Source: Candidatus Didemnitutus sp.
Lineage (GTDB): Bacteria; Verrucomicrobiota; Verrucomicrobiia; Opitutales; Opitutaceae
Assembly: GCA_019634575.1 (NCBI GenBank)
Contig: JAHCAY010000001.1
Span: forward strand, 1,302,001 to 1,366,000
Reading direction: 5' to 3'
DNA: 64,000 bases
Every line of letters begins with the position of its first letter. The first letter of the stretch is position 1. Below, piece after piece: positions 42,343 to 51,577 of this stretch. The translations under genes and the position numbers were made by a program. The notes below the pieces were generated by a model. The model was not told the DNA's origin and made no database searches. It was given only the letters and a program-made list of their open reading frames with translations.

Positions 42343-43137
42343 ATGAAATCCACCGTGAAGAACTTTCTCACCGCGCACCAGCCGCGCCTGCTTGCGCGCC
42401 TGCTGCGGTGGAAGCCCGGGTGGAATCGTGACTTGTTCGTGTTCCTCCATGCGGTCCGTCCGGGCGACACCGTCCTCGACCTCGGCGCCAACGTCGGCCT
42501 CTACACTGAAGTCTTCGCGCGCCTTGCCGGTCCGCGCGGACACGTGCACGCGTTCGAGCCGATGCCGGACACCTTCGCGCAGCTGCGCGCGCGCTTCGCC
42601 ACCGAATCAGCGTGGCCCCAAGTCCACTTGCACAACGCCGCCGTCTGCGAGCGCTCCGGACCAGTCACGCTGATGCTGCCAGGCAACGACTCAGGCCAGG
42701 CGTCCATGGTGCGGCATCAAATCGCCTCGTGGCAGAGCAACGTGGTGCGCTCCTTCGCCTGCGCAGGGCATCGCTTGGATGAGTTTTTCCCCACACTGCG
42801 CACGCCCGCGCCATCCTTCATCAAGCTCGACATCGAAGGCGCGGAGCTTCTCGCGCTACGCGGCGCGCGCGACTTGCTCCGCACGCACCAACCCGTGCTG
42901 CATCTCGAAGTCTGGTCGCACTGGCTGCACGACTTCGGCCACACGCCGGCGGACCTGGCAGCCGAATGGCGTGCGCTCGGCTACGATCGCTTCGTCGCCG
43001 TCACGGATCGGCTCACGCCGCTCCCGGATCTCGAGCAGAGCTGGGCCGGGATCATCGCGTCGGGCTCGCACAACATGCTCGTGTGGTCCTCGCGCAGTCC
43101 ATGGGCCGCGCGCGTCGAAGCCATTCCGTTCGCCTGA
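42343..43137 (+). CDS. FkbM-family methyltransferase (2)
   Basis: 264 residues from MKSTVKNFLTAHQPR. Complete FkbM domain: motif I TVLDLGANVGLYTEVFARL, VHAFEPMPDTF (acidic motif II), and FIKLDIEGAELLALRGARDLL. Probably O-methylates a sugar hydroxyl of the polysaccharide. 22 bases after the previous stop. It is the intact relative of the truncated gene at 45251. Confidence 0.9.
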   Translation: MKSTVKNFLTAHQPRLLARLLRWKPGWNRDLFVFLHAVRPGDTVLDLGANVGLYTEVFARLAGPRGHVHAFEPMPDTFAQLRARFATESAWPQVHLHNAAVCERSGPVTLMLPGNDSGQASMVRHQIASWQSNVVRSFACAGHRLDEFFPTLRTPAPSFIKLDIEGAELLALRGARDLLRTHQPVLHLEVWSHWLHDFGHTPADLAAEWRALGYDRFVAVTDRLTPLPDLEQSWAGIIASGSHNMLVWSSRSPWAARVEAIPFA

Positions 43138-43155
43138 GTCGCCGCGCTCCGCCAG

Positions 43156-44241
43156 ATGAAGATTCTCGTCTACAGCAACTGCCCGCTCGATCCCGCCCTC
43201 GGCTCGGGCAAGACGCGCGTGCGTTTCAGCGAAGGCCTTCGCACGCGCGGGCATAGCGTGCGCGTCATCGAACCCGCCACCGTGCGGCTTTGGCCGCAGC
43301 TGCGCGCGGGGCACCGCTTCCGGCTCGCGCTCGGCGCGCTGCGCCACGCCCAGCGGACGCTTGCGCAGCAGCCGTGGGACATGGTCGTCATCCAAGGCGG
43401 CGAATTCGGCTGGCTGGCCCGCTGGCTGGCGCGCCGCTCGCCGCGACCGCGGCTGGTGCACTACACCGACGGCTGCGAACTGCTGGCCGGTGAAAGCACG
43501 TCCCCCCGTCCTTTTCTCTTCCGCCTGCATCGCGCGCTGGACCGTGCGGCCTTTCGTTGGGTGGACGGCTGCATATCGGTCAGCGGTCAGGACTGCCGCT
43601 ATCTGGTCGAAACCCGCTGCCTGCCGGCGGTGCGTGTCCGTTGCGTGCCTCCAGGCTTGGACGAGGAATTTCTGGTGCACCCCGCGCCAGGACCGCGCGC
43701 ACCGCGACTCGTTTTCCTGGGTTCGTGGATCGACCGCAAGGGCATCGCCGAACTCGTGCCGTCCGCCACCGCCTTGCTCACGCAATACCCCCAACTCGAA
43801 CTCGACCTCCTCGGCACGGCCCGCAGCGAGGCGGAGTTGCGTGAGTGCTTCCCGGCGCTCGTGCGACCGCGAGTCCACGGCGCGGGCTTGCTCTCGACGG
43901 CGGAACTCGCCCGCCGGCTGACGCGGGCTTCGATCTTCGTTCTGCCGGCGCGCTACGAAGGCTTCGGCATGGCGACGGCCGAGGCGATGGCGTGCGGCTG
44001 CGCCGTCGTCACCACCCCCACCGGATTCGGCGCCGATCTGCAGGATGGCGTCAACGCCTTGCGCGTCCCCTTCCAATCGCCCGACGCGCTGACTCGCGCG
44101 CTCGCGCGGCTCACTACGGACGACGGACTGCGACACCGGCTGGCGATTGCCGGGTGGCAAACAGTGCAGACCTTCGCCTGGTCGCAGCGCATCGACCAAC
44201 TCGAAACCATCTACCGCGAGTGGCACCAGTTCCCGCCGTGA
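43156..44241 (+). CDS. Family 4 glycosyltransferase
   Basis: 361 residues. GT-B fold: MKILVYSNCPLDPALGSGKT with the Gly-rich acceptor loop, VFLGSWIDRKGIAELVPS (start of the donor half), IFVLPARYEGFGMATAEAMACGCAVVTT (E-x7-E donor-sugar motif) and a closing helix. 18 bases after the FkbM gene; the stop overlaps the next GTG. Confidence 0.92.
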   Translation: MKILVYSNCPLDPALGSGKTRVRFSEGLRTRGHSVRVIEPATVRLWPQLRAGHRFRLALGALRHAQRTLAQQPWDMVVIQGGEFGWLARWLARRSPRPRLVHYTDGCELLAGESTSPRPFLFRLHRALDRAAFRWVDGCISVSGQDCRYLVETRCLPAVRVRCVPPGLDEEFLVHPAPGPRAPRLVFLGSWIDRKGIAELVPSATALLTQYPQLELDLLGTARSEAELRECFPALVRPRVHGAGLLSTAELARRLTRASIFVLPARYEGFGMATAEAMACGCAVVTTPTGFGADLQDGVNALRVPFQSPDALTRALARLTTDDGLRHRLAIAGWQTVQTFAWSQRIDQLETIYREWHQFPP

Positions 44242-45254
44242 AAATTCTGGTCTCCAGTCATCGCTACTCCCCCGACGTCGGCGGGATCGAGACCGTCAGC
44301 GGACTCCTCGCCGCCGAATGGCGCCGGCGCGGACACGAGGTGCGGGTCGTCACGCAGACTCCGGCGCGTAGCGCCGCCGACGAATCGCCCTTCGTGCACC
44401 GCCGGCCGACGCCAGCCCGACTGTTCGCACTCGTGCGCGACTGCGACGTTTACTGGCACAGCAACATCAGCCTGCAGACCGCCTGGCCGTTGCTTTTCCT
44501 GCGACGGCCATGGTTCATCACCGCACATACCTGGCTGCATGGGGTCGACGGCCGGGTCGGCTGGCGCGATCGTCTGAAGCGCATCGTGCACACGCGCGCG
44601 AACAACCTCTTTCCCAGCGAGTGCATCGCCGCCCACATCGGATGCCCAGGCGTCCTCGTGGGCAATCCGTATCACAATGAGCTTTTCCGCCGGTTGCCGA
44701 ACATCCACCGCGACCGGGAACTCGTTTTCGTGGGCCGACTGGTGGGCGACAAGGGCGCCGACGTGCTTCTCCGTGCGCTCCATCACCTGCCGCCCGGCAA
44801 ACGCCCATCGCTCACCATCGTCGGCCAAGGCCCGGCGGAGCCGGCGCTGCGAACGCTCGCGGCGGAACTCGGCATCGCGGACGCGGTGTCTTACGTCGGC
44901 CCCTTGCGCGGCGAAGCGCTGGTGGCGACGCTGAACGCCCATCGCGTGCTCGTCATCCCTTCGCGCTGGGAGGAACCCTTTGGCATCGTCTCGCTGGAAG
45001 GCCTCGCTTGCGGCTGCCGCGTCATCGCCTCGGCCAGCGGCGGATTGCCCGAAGCCGTGGGGCCCGCCGGCACCTTGTTCGCCAACGGTGATGCCGCGGC
45101 CCTCGCCCACGAGATCGCGCTCGCGCTCGCCGCTCCCCCACGCGCGGAAGATGCGCCCGACGTGCACGCTCATCTGGAGCGATTCAGCGCACCGCGCGTC
45201 GCCGAGCACTACCTGCAGCTTTTTCAAGCCGCGCTCAACCAGACGAGGAAATGA
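44238..45254 (+). CDS. Family 4 glycosyltransferase
   Basis: 338 residues, GTG start overlapping the previous stop (GTGA). GT-B fold: ILVSSHRYSPDVGGIETVSG, LVFVGRLVGDKGADVLLRAL, VLVIPSRWEEPFGIVSLEGLACGCRVIAS (E-x7-E). A canonical retaining GT4. Its TGA overlaps the ATG of the odd chimeric gene that follows. Confidence 0.93.
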   Translation: MKILVSSHRYSPDVGGIETVSGLLAAEWRRRGHEVRVVTQTPARSAADESPFVHRRPTPARLFALVRDCDVYWHSNISLQTAWPLLFLRRPWFITAHTWLHGVDGRVGWRDRLKRIVHTRANNLFPSECIAAHIGCPGVLVGNPYHNELFRRLPNIHRDRELVFVGRLVGDKGADVLLRALHHLPPGKRPSLTIVGQGPAEPALRTLAAELGIADAVSYVGPLRGEALVATLNAHRVLVIPSRWEEPFGIVSLEGLACGCRVIASASGGLPEAVGPAGTLFANGDAAALAHEIALALAAPPRAEDAPDVHAHLERFSAPRVAEHYLQLFQAALNQTRK

Positions 45255-45640
45255 GCAGCGGGTCTGTCATCGATCGCCTCAGACCCGGCCGCGACGGCAT
45301 GGGAGAAGACATGCGCCCCCTCGCCGCCGGATGCGCCGCCCGCGGACACCACATCCGCTTGCTGGCCGATTTTCAGGCCGAAATCCGAGGCCCTCACTCC
45401 GTGCTGAAAATCGACGTCGAAGGCGCCGAGGCACGGGTTTTCGCCGGCGCCTCGCAGGTGTTGCGCGAGGCTCGGCCCACCATTTTCTACGAGAGCTTCG
45501 ACCGTGCCGGCGACCCTCAGCTGTCCGCCGCCGGCTACGTTACCTTCCCGTTGGAGGAGAACTCCAACTACCTGGCCTTGCCCGCGGAGCGATCCGCGCT
45601 CGGGGCGCAACTCGGACTGCGACCGCAGAACCCGGCATGA
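45251..45640 (+). pseudogene. Chimeric remnant: GT N-terminus copy fused to truncated FkbM C-terminus
   Basis: 129 residues, ATGA-coupled at both ends. Residues ~9-38 (RLRPGRDGMGEDMRPLAAGC and onwards) copy the start of the next gene's product (LEPGRDGVGDYVRTLAAECT). The DNA at 45277-45364 and 45663-45750 aligns without gaps, roughly three quarters identical by eye. From about residue 49 it is the FkbM C-terminal half only (VLKIDVEGAEARVFAGASQVL, then IFYESFD), without motif I, so it cannot bind SAM normally. It looks like the scar of a recombination that fused a duplicated glycosyltransferase start to the end of an FkbM gene. It remains open and in register, so a small protein may still be made. 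Confidence 0.7.
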
Positions 45641-46755
45641 AGATCGCCTTCGTCACTGGCTGCCTCGAACCCGGGCGCGACGGCGTGGGCGACTACGTGC
45701 GCACGCTCGCCGCCGAGTGCACCGCGCGCGGCCATGCGGTGCGGCTGCTGTCTCTTGCCGACACCGTCGATTTGTCAGCCGACGGCGGAACGCCGCCCAC
45801 GCGCCGCCAGACGCTCGCCGCGACCTGCGACGACGACGGCCGCGGCGCTCGCGCCTGGCTCGACGAGTTCCGCCCCGACTGGACCAGCCTGCACTTCGTG
45901 CCCTACGCGTTTCATCCGCGCGGCCTGTTCGCAGGCCGCCTGCCGCCGCTGCGCCGCGTGCTCGCCGCTGGTGCCCGCCGCCATGTCTTTTTCCACGAGA
46001 TCTGGATCGGATTCGCCCGCGGCGCGCCGTGGAAGGAGCGTGCATTCGGCTTCCTGCAACGCCGGGCGCTCGCCCGCCTGCTGCACACCACCGCGCCCAC
46101 CGCGGTGCACACCAGCAACGGCTGCTATCGCCGCGCGCTCGCCGGCCTCGGCTGCGCCGCGAGCGAGCTGCCGATGTTCGGCAGTGTGCCGCTGCGGCCC
46201 GGCGTAGTGCCGGCCGCGCTTCCGGGCGTCGGTGCCGATGCGCTCGTCTGCGGGATGTTCGGCGCGGTGCATCCGAATTGGGAGCACGAGCCGTTTCTGT
46301 CCGACTTCGCGCAACTCGCCGCCGCTCGCGGCCGACGCGCCGTGCTCGCGGCTGCGGGCTCGCTGCGCCAGGGCGAGGTGTTGTTCCCCCAACTCGCCGC
46401 ACACTGGCGCGGACGCATCGACTGCCTCGCGCTCGGCCTGCATCCTCCTGCGCAACTGGCGGAATTTTTCGCGCGCTTCGACTTCGCCGTGACGACTTCC
46501 CCCTTCCATCTCGTCGGCAAGAGCAGTTCCGCCGCCGCGCTGCGTGAACACGGATTGCGCGTCGTCGTCACCAACTCCGGCCAGCCGCCGCGCTTCGCCG
46601 CCACGCCCGAGGATCTCGCGCCGGCCGACGCCGGTTTCCTGCCGTATTTCCGGGCGCGGGAATCCCTGCCGCAAGCCCTCGAACGGACGCCCCCGCGCCC
46701 TGGTGCATCGCGCACCGCGGAGATGTTCCTCGCCGCGCTCGCCGCACATGACTGA
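45637..46755 (+). CDS. GT-B family glycosyltransferase
   Basis: 372 residues, ATG overlapping the stop of the chimeric remnant. Opens MKIAFVTGCLEPGRDGVGDY (acceptor-loop Gly-rich start). The C-terminal half has CGMFGAVHPNWEHEPFLSDF and FDFAVTTSPFHLVGKSSSAAALREHGLRVVV in the donor-site position, without a clear E-x7-E. The central HVFFHEIWIGFARGAPWKER is typical of some GT4-like enzymes that act late in glycan loci. Overlaps the acyltransferase start by 8 bases. Confidence 0.82.
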   Translation: MKIAFVTGCLEPGRDGVGDYVRTLAAECTARGHAVRLLSLADTVDLSADGGTPPTRRQTLAATCDDDGRGARAWLDEFRPDWTSLHFVPYAFHPRGLFAGRLPPLRRVLAAGARRHVFFHEIWIGFARGAPWKERAFGFLQRRALARLLHTTAPTAVHTSNGCYRRALAGLGCAASELPMFGSVPLRPGVVPAALPGVGADALVCGMFGAVHPNWEHEPFLSDFAQLAAARGRRAVLAAAGSLRQGEVLFPQLAAHWRGRIDCLALGLHPPAQLAEFFARFDFAVTTSPFHLVGKSSSAAALREHGLRVVVTNSGQPPRFAATPEDLAPADAGFLPYFRARESLPQALERTPPRPGASRTAEMFLAALAAHD

Positions 46756-47863
46756 CGCGCCCCACGTCCCGGCCGAGGCCCGCGGAGCGAGATTCGCGCC
46801 CGAGATCGAAATGCTGCGCGGATTGGCCGCGCTCGGTGTGCTCGTGTTTCACGCGCGAGTCGCGCTGTGGGTGGGTTGGCGCGAGATTCAGGCGCGCCCC
46901 GCCGATTTCTCCGCCTGGGACCACGCGCTGGCCTGGCTGTCCGCCCCGACGCCGTTCCTCGGAGCCGGCGTCATGCTGTTTTTCGTGATCAGCGGATTCT
47001 GCGTGCACCAACCTATCGCGGGCGCACGCGTGCCGCCGCGCTGGGGCGCGTTCTGGTGGCGGCGCTTCGCGCGTGTTTACCCGCCGTATCTCGCCGCGGT
47101 GGCGACGAGTGTCGGCGTGGCCGTCTGGCTCGGTCTCGACGTTCACCATGTGCTCAGCAGCGCGTTCATGGCGCAAAACTACACCGGCGCGGCGACCGAG
47201 ACCTCCCTGGCCTCGCAGGTGGGCACGAATCCCTCGCTCTGGTCGCTGCCGGTCGAAATGGAGTTCTATCTCCTTTATCCGCTCCTATGGCGGAGCATCG
47301 CACGGGTCGGCTGGAGGTGGACGCTGGGCGCGGTCGCCAGCGTGACCGCACTGGCGGCCGCCGCCTGTCTCGCGGGAGCGCGCGTGCTCGACGGCAACTT
47401 CGCGCTCTACTGGCTCGTCTGGTGCGGTGGCGCGTGGTTGCGCGAGCAACAGGCGGCCGGCTCGCTGCGGCGGCCGGGCGCGGGCTGGAGCGCAGTCGCT
47501 GGCACCGCACTGGCGCTCGGCATCGCGCTCACATGGCGGCATGAAGCACCGCTCGCACACCTGTGCTGGGGTGCCGCGTCGTTCTGGCTGGTGTGGCGCT
47601 GCGTGGCAGTCCCGCCCATCGGCGCGGAGCAAGTCCTCGCGCGCGCGTTGCGGGCGACGGGGCGCTGGTCGTATTCGCTGTATCTGCTGCACTTTCCGCT
47701 CCTGCTGCTCGCCGGGGCGGGATGGACGCAGATGTTCGGCGGCAAGCCGGCCAGCTTCGCCGTCACGCTCGCCGGTTGCGCGGCCGTGTTCGCGCCGGTC
47801 GTCGTCTTTCACCGGCTGGTCGAACAACCGAGTCACGCCTGGGCGCGGAGGGTCGGAGCATGA
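46748..47863 (+). CDS. Acyltransferase 3 family membrane protein
   Basis: 371 residues, about ten hydrophobic segments. PF01757 features: FAPEIEMLRGLAALGVLVFHAR (R-x10-H), FFVISGFCVHQPI, FWWRRFARVYPPY, SLWSLPVEMEFYLLYPLLW and SYSLYLLHFPLLLLA. Acetylates or acylates sugars across the inner membrane. Coupled to the following GT4 gene (ATGA). Confidence 0.93.
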   Translation: MTDAPHVPAEARGARFAPEIEMLRGLAALGVLVFHARVALWVGWREIQARPADFSAWDHALAWLSAPTPFLGAGVMLFFVISGFCVHQPIAGARVPPRWGAFWWRRFARVYPPYLAAVATSVGVAVWLGLDVHHVLSSAFMAQNYTGAATETSLASQVGTNPSLWSLPVEMEFYLLYPLLWRSIARVGWRWTLGAVASVTALAAAACLAGARVLDGNFALYWLVWCGGAWLREQQAAGSLRRPGAGWSAVAGTALALGIALTWRHEAPLAHLCWGAASFWLVWRCVAVPPIGAEQVLARALRATGRWSYSLYLLHFPLLLLAGAGWTQMFGGKPASFAVTLAGCAAVFAPVVVFHRLVEQPSHAWARRVGA

Positions 47864-49110
47864 GGCCGACCGCCGCACCGCGCGTGCTGCTCGCGCACCC
47901 GACGGGCAACGAGTTCTTCCGCCAACTCGCGCGCGCCTGGCGTGCGGAGCAGCGCCTCGCCGAACTCTGCACCTGCCTCGACTGGCGCGGTCCGGCGTGG
48001 CTCGAAGCACAGCTGCCCGCCGGACTCGTGGCCGAGTTGAACCGCCGCGGCCTCTCGCGAGCCACCGGCGGCCACGTGCGCACGCATCCGTGGCGCGAGG
48101 CCGCGCGCCTGACCGCCACCCGCCTCCGTGGACGCGCACTCACCCGCCACGAGACCGGTGTGTTTTCGGTCGACGCCGTCTATCGCGATTTCGATCGCTG
48201 GGTCGCGCACCGCATCGCGCGCGGCGCGGTCACCGCGGAGTATGCCTACGCCTATGAGGACGCCGCGGCCGACACGTTCGCCGCCGCCGCCGCGCGCGGC
48301 TGGTCCCGCGTCTACGACCTGCCTATCGCGCATTGGACCGAAAGCCGGCGATTGCTCGCCGAGGAAGCCGCGCGTTGGCCCGAATGGGCGCCCACTCTGC
48401 TCGGCCCGGACGATTCCGGCACAAAGCTCGCACGCAAGACGCAGGAACTCGAACTCGCCACCCACATCGTCTGCCCGAGCATGTTCGTCGCCCAATCCCT
48501 GCCCGCCGCCGTGCGCGCAGCTCGCACCGTGATCGTCGCGCCGTTCGGTTCGCCGGCGCCGTGCGCTCCGCGCGAGCCGCGCACGCCGAACGGAGCCCTG
48601 CGCGTGCTGTTCGCCGGTGCGATGACGCAGCGCAAAGGCCTCGCCGATCTCTTCGCCGCAGTGCGCCTGCTGCCGGCCGCCGACCTCGAACTGGTTGTGA
48701 TGGGCTCGGCGGTGCTGGCGTTGGATTTTTACCGCGCGACCGGCGTGCGCTTCACCTACGAGCCGCCGCGGCCCCACGCCGCCGTGCTTGAGCTCATGCG
48801 CTCGTGCGATGTGCTCTGCCTACCCTCGGTCGTCGAGGGCCGCGCGCTCGTGGTGCAGGAGGCGATGAGCCAGGGCCTGCCTGTCATCGTGACGGCCAAC
48901 ACCGGAACGGACGACGTCGTGCGGGACGGCGAAAACGGTTTTCTCGTGCCGATTCGTTCGCCGCAGGCGTTGGCCGATCGATTGGCGTGGTGCCTCGCGC
49001 ATCGACCGCAGCTCCCGCGCATGGGCAGTGTCGCGCAGGCCGCCGCCGCGCGCCTGACGTGGCCCAGCTACGTCGCCGCGCTGAACACGGCGCTTTTCCC
49101 CGCCGCATGA
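47860..49110 (+). CDS. Family 4 glycosyltransferase
   Basis: 416 residues. Unusually long N-terminal acceptor half (about 220 residues), then LRVLFAGAMTQRKGLADLF and VLCLPSVVEGRALVVQEAMSQGLPVIVT (E-x7-E form) and DDVVRDGENGFLVP, all canonical GT4 donor-half motifs. ATGA-coupled on both sides. Confidence 0.92.
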   Translation: MRPTAAPRVLLAHPTGNEFFRQLARAWRAEQRLAELCTCLDWRGPAWLEAQLPAGLVAELNRRGLSRATGGHVRTHPWREAARLTATRLRGRALTRHETGVFSVDAVYRDFDRWVAHRIARGAVTAEYAYAYEDAAADTFAAAAARGWSRVYDLPIAHWTESRRLLAEEAARWPEWAPTLLGPDDSGTKLARKTQELELATHIVCPSMFVAQSLPAAVRAARTVIVAPFGSPAPCAPREPRTPNGALRVLFAGAMTQRKGLADLFAAVRLLPAADLELVVMGSAVLALDFYRATGVRFTYEPPRPHAAVLELMRSCDVLCLPSVVEGRALVVQEAMSQGLPVIVTANTGTDDVVRDGENGFLVPIRSPQALADRLAWCLAHRPQLPRMGSVAQAAAARLTWPSYVAALNTALFPAA

Positions 49111-50429
49111 CATCCTCGCGTCCACTCGCCTGGCTGAAGATTTCGCTCTGGTGCTACTTCGCGCTCATCCTGCTGGAAGGCGTGCTGCGCAAGTGGGTGC
49201 TGCCGCAATACAGTGACGTGCTCTTCGTCGCACGCGATCCGGTCGTGCTCGTCGTCTACGCGCTCGCGTGGCGTGCGGGGGCGCTGCGCTGGGGCGCCGC
49301 GCTGGCCGGCATCTGGCTGCTGGCGCTCAGCTCGCTCCTGCTGGCGTTCACAACCGAAAATCCGTTTATCGTGACCCTCTTCGGCCTGCGCACGAACTAC
49401 CTGCATCTGCCTCTGATCTACGTGCTCGCGGAGGCGCTCGACCGCGCCGACGTCCGCCGCTTCGGCATCGTCTGCCTCGTGTGCTCCGTGCCGGTGACGG
49501 CGCTCATGTTCGTGCAATACAACTCGCCACCCGACGCCTTCGTGAACGTCGGTGTCGGTCGCCAGGAGAACGGCCAGATCATCGGCGCACTCGGCCGCAT
49601 CCGCCCACCGGGTCCGTTCAGTTTCATCGGCGGTCTTGTTGCGTTCTTCGCGCTGACTGCGGCTTTCGTGTTCGATGGCTGGCTGCACCCCGGACGCGTG
49701 CCACGCTGGCTGCTCGTCGCCGCGACCATCGCGCTGGCGGTGGCGCTCCCCATCTCGATCAGTCGCACGCTCACCGCCGTGCTGTTGGTGGGAGGCGTCT
49801 TCGGTTTCGCGACGGTCGTCCACGACTTCCGTCGGATTCCCCGCTACGCCGGTGCATTGTCCGTCGTCGTCGTCGTGCTGTTGGTGGCGGCAAATTTCGG
49901 TTTTCTCGAGGCATTCAATAAGCGGTGGATCGAAGCGACCGACTCCCGGGACGGCACCATTCAGGGCAATCTCACGGCGCGCATTTTCGGCGATTTCATC
50001 CAAGCCTCCGAGGTCGCCGCCAGCGTGCCTTGGGGCGGCCACGGCATCGGTCTCGGCACCGTGGCGGGCGCGCAGCTCGCTTCGGGTCGGAACGCGTTTC
50101 TCCTCGCCGAATCCGAGTGGACCCGCGTCGTGCTCGAGCTCGGGCCGCTCCTCGGCTTCGCGTTTCTCGCCTGGCGCACGTGGCTCGCGTTCGCACTCGT
50201 CGCGCGCAGCTGGCGGCATTTCCAATTCACCGGCGATCCACTGGCGTGGACACTGGCCGGCGCTTCGTTCTTACCTATTCTCAACGGCCAGTGGGGGCCG
50301 TCCACACATCTGGGATTTGCCGTCTTCGGCGCCGGCCTGTGCCTCGCCGCATTGAACAATCCGGCCGACCCCGACGATGTCGCCGAAGAGGACGGAGCCA
50401 CCGCCGCCCCCGATACCGCCGGACCATGA
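49107..50429 (+). CDS. Polytopic membrane protein, Wzy/O-antigen-polymerase-like
   Basis: 440 residues, about ten hydrophobic helices. Pattern of an O-antigen polymerase: RTNYLHLPLIYVLAEAL, a periplasmic-loop-like stretch (ENGQIIGALGRIRPPGPFSF), LPISISRTLTAVLLVGGVFG, PWGGHGIGLGT and ESEWTRVVLELGPLLGFAFL. Second polymerase/ligase-like protein in the window. Located among glycosyltransferases and acetyltransferases of the long operon. Confidence 0.78.
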   Translation: MTSSRPLAWLKISLWCYFALILLEGVLRKWVLPQYSDVLFVARDPVVLVVYALAWRAGALRWGAALAGIWLLALSSLLLAFTTENPFIVTLFGLRTNYLHLPLIYVLAEALDRADVRRFGIVCLVCSVPVTALMFVQYNSPPDAFVNVGVGRQENGQIIGALGRIRPPGPFSFIGGLVAFFALTAAFVFDGWLHPGRVPRWLLVAATIALAVALPISISRTLTAVLLVGGVFGFATVVHDFRRIPRYAGALSVVVVVLLVAANFGFLEAFNKRWIEATDSRDGTIQGNLTARIFGDFIQASEVAASVPWGGHGIGLGTVAGAQLASGRNAFLLAESEWTRVVLELGPLLGFAFLAWRTWLAFALVARSWRHFQFTGDPLAWTLAGASFLPILNGQWGPSTHLGFAVFGAGLCLAALNNPADPDDVAEEDGATAAPDTAGP

Positions 50430-51577
50430 AGATCGCCCTCGTCACGAACTACGCGCCCGACGGTCAGCAGAGTATGTTGCGCTTCGGCGAACTGTTGCGA
50501 CAGGAGCTGGCGACACGCGGACACGAGGTCGCCGTGCTCGCACCGCAGCCGCTCTCCGGCCACCGCTGGCTCGCCCGAGCCATCGGCGCGAAGTGGGCCG
50601 GCTACGCGGCGAAGTATCTCTCGTTCCCCTCCGAGTTGCGGGACGCGCAGCACGGCGGCCCGGTCGCATCCGCGCAAGTGATTCACGTCGTCGACCATTC
50701 CAACGCGCTCTACCTCCCGACGCAGCGCGATCGCCCGTGGGTGGTGACGTGCCACGACCTCCTGGCCGTGCGCGGCGCGCTGGGCGAGGACACCGATTGC
50801 CCGGCCTCGTGGCTCGGACGCCGCCTCCAAGGCGCCATCGTGCGCGGACTCGAGCGTGCCGACGCCATCGCCTGCGACTCGCAAAGCACGCTCGCAGACG
50901 CCACGCGCATCGTGCCGCGCCAAACTCGGCAACTTCGCCGCGCCATACCACTCGGGCTCAACCAGCCGCTGCGCCCCCTCCCGATCGCCGAAGCGCGGGC
51001 TCGGCTGGCCACGCTCACGCCGCACCTCGCTTCGACGCCCTACTTATTGCACGTCGGCTCAAACCTTGCCCGGAAGAACAAGGCCGGCGTGGTGCGCGTC
51101 TTCGGGCGCATGCGTGCGCAAGGCTGGCCCGGCCAACTGGTTTTCTGCGGCGCGGACCTGACCGCAGAACTGCGCGCCGCGATCGCAACGGAAGGTGTCG
51201 CCGAGCACGTCGTCGCCGTGCCGCACGCGACCGAGGCCGATCTGGCGGCGCTTTACAGCGCGGCGCATGCGCTCCTCTTCCCGTCGAAATGCGAGGGCTT
51301 CGGCTGGCCGGTCCTCGAAGCGCAGGCATGCGGCTGTCCGGTGATTTGCAGCGACCGCACCTCGCTGCCGGAAGTCGGCGGCGACGCCGCGCAATTCTTC
51401 GCCCTCGCGGACGAAGCCGGCATGGCCGACGCGGCGCTCCGGCTGGCGGCACCTGCGGAGCGCGACGCGATCGTCGCCCGCGGATTGGCGAACGCCGCCC
51501 GGTTTTCCGTCGCGCGGATGATTGACGCCTATCTCCAACTCTACGAAGAGGTCATCACGCTCCCGCGCCCCCGATGA
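50426..51577 (+). CDS. Family 4 glycosyltransferase (mannosyltransferase-like)
   Basis: 383 residues. GT-B with MKIALVTNYAPDGQQSMLRF, PYLLHVGSNLARKNKAGVVRVF (start of the donor half), AHALLFPSKCEGFGWPVLEAQACGCPVICS (E-x7-E) and SLPEVGGDAAQFF. The G-F-G-W-P-x-L-E-A-x-A-C-G form is common in WbaZ/MtfB-type mannosyltransferases. With a GDP-mannose enzyme heading the operon, mannose or a derivative is a reasonable donor guess. Confidence 0.92.
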   Translation: MKIALVTNYAPDGQQSMLRFGELLRQELATRGHEVAVLAPQPLSGHRWLARAIGAKWAGYAAKYLSFPSELRDAQHGGPVASAQVIHVVDHSNALYLPTQRDRPWVVTCHDLLAVRGALGEDTDCPASWLGRRLQGAIVRGLERADAIACDSQSTLADATRIVPRQTRQLRRAIPLGLNQPLRPLPIAEARARLATLTPHLASTPYLLHVGSNLARKNKAGVVRVFGRMRAQGWPGQLVFCGADLTAELRAAIATEGVAEHVVAVPHATEADLAALYSAAHALLFPSKCEGFGWPVLEAQACGCPVICSDRTSLPEVGGDAAQFFALADEAGMADAALRLAAPAERDAIVARGLANAARFSVARMIDAYLQLYEEVITLPRPR

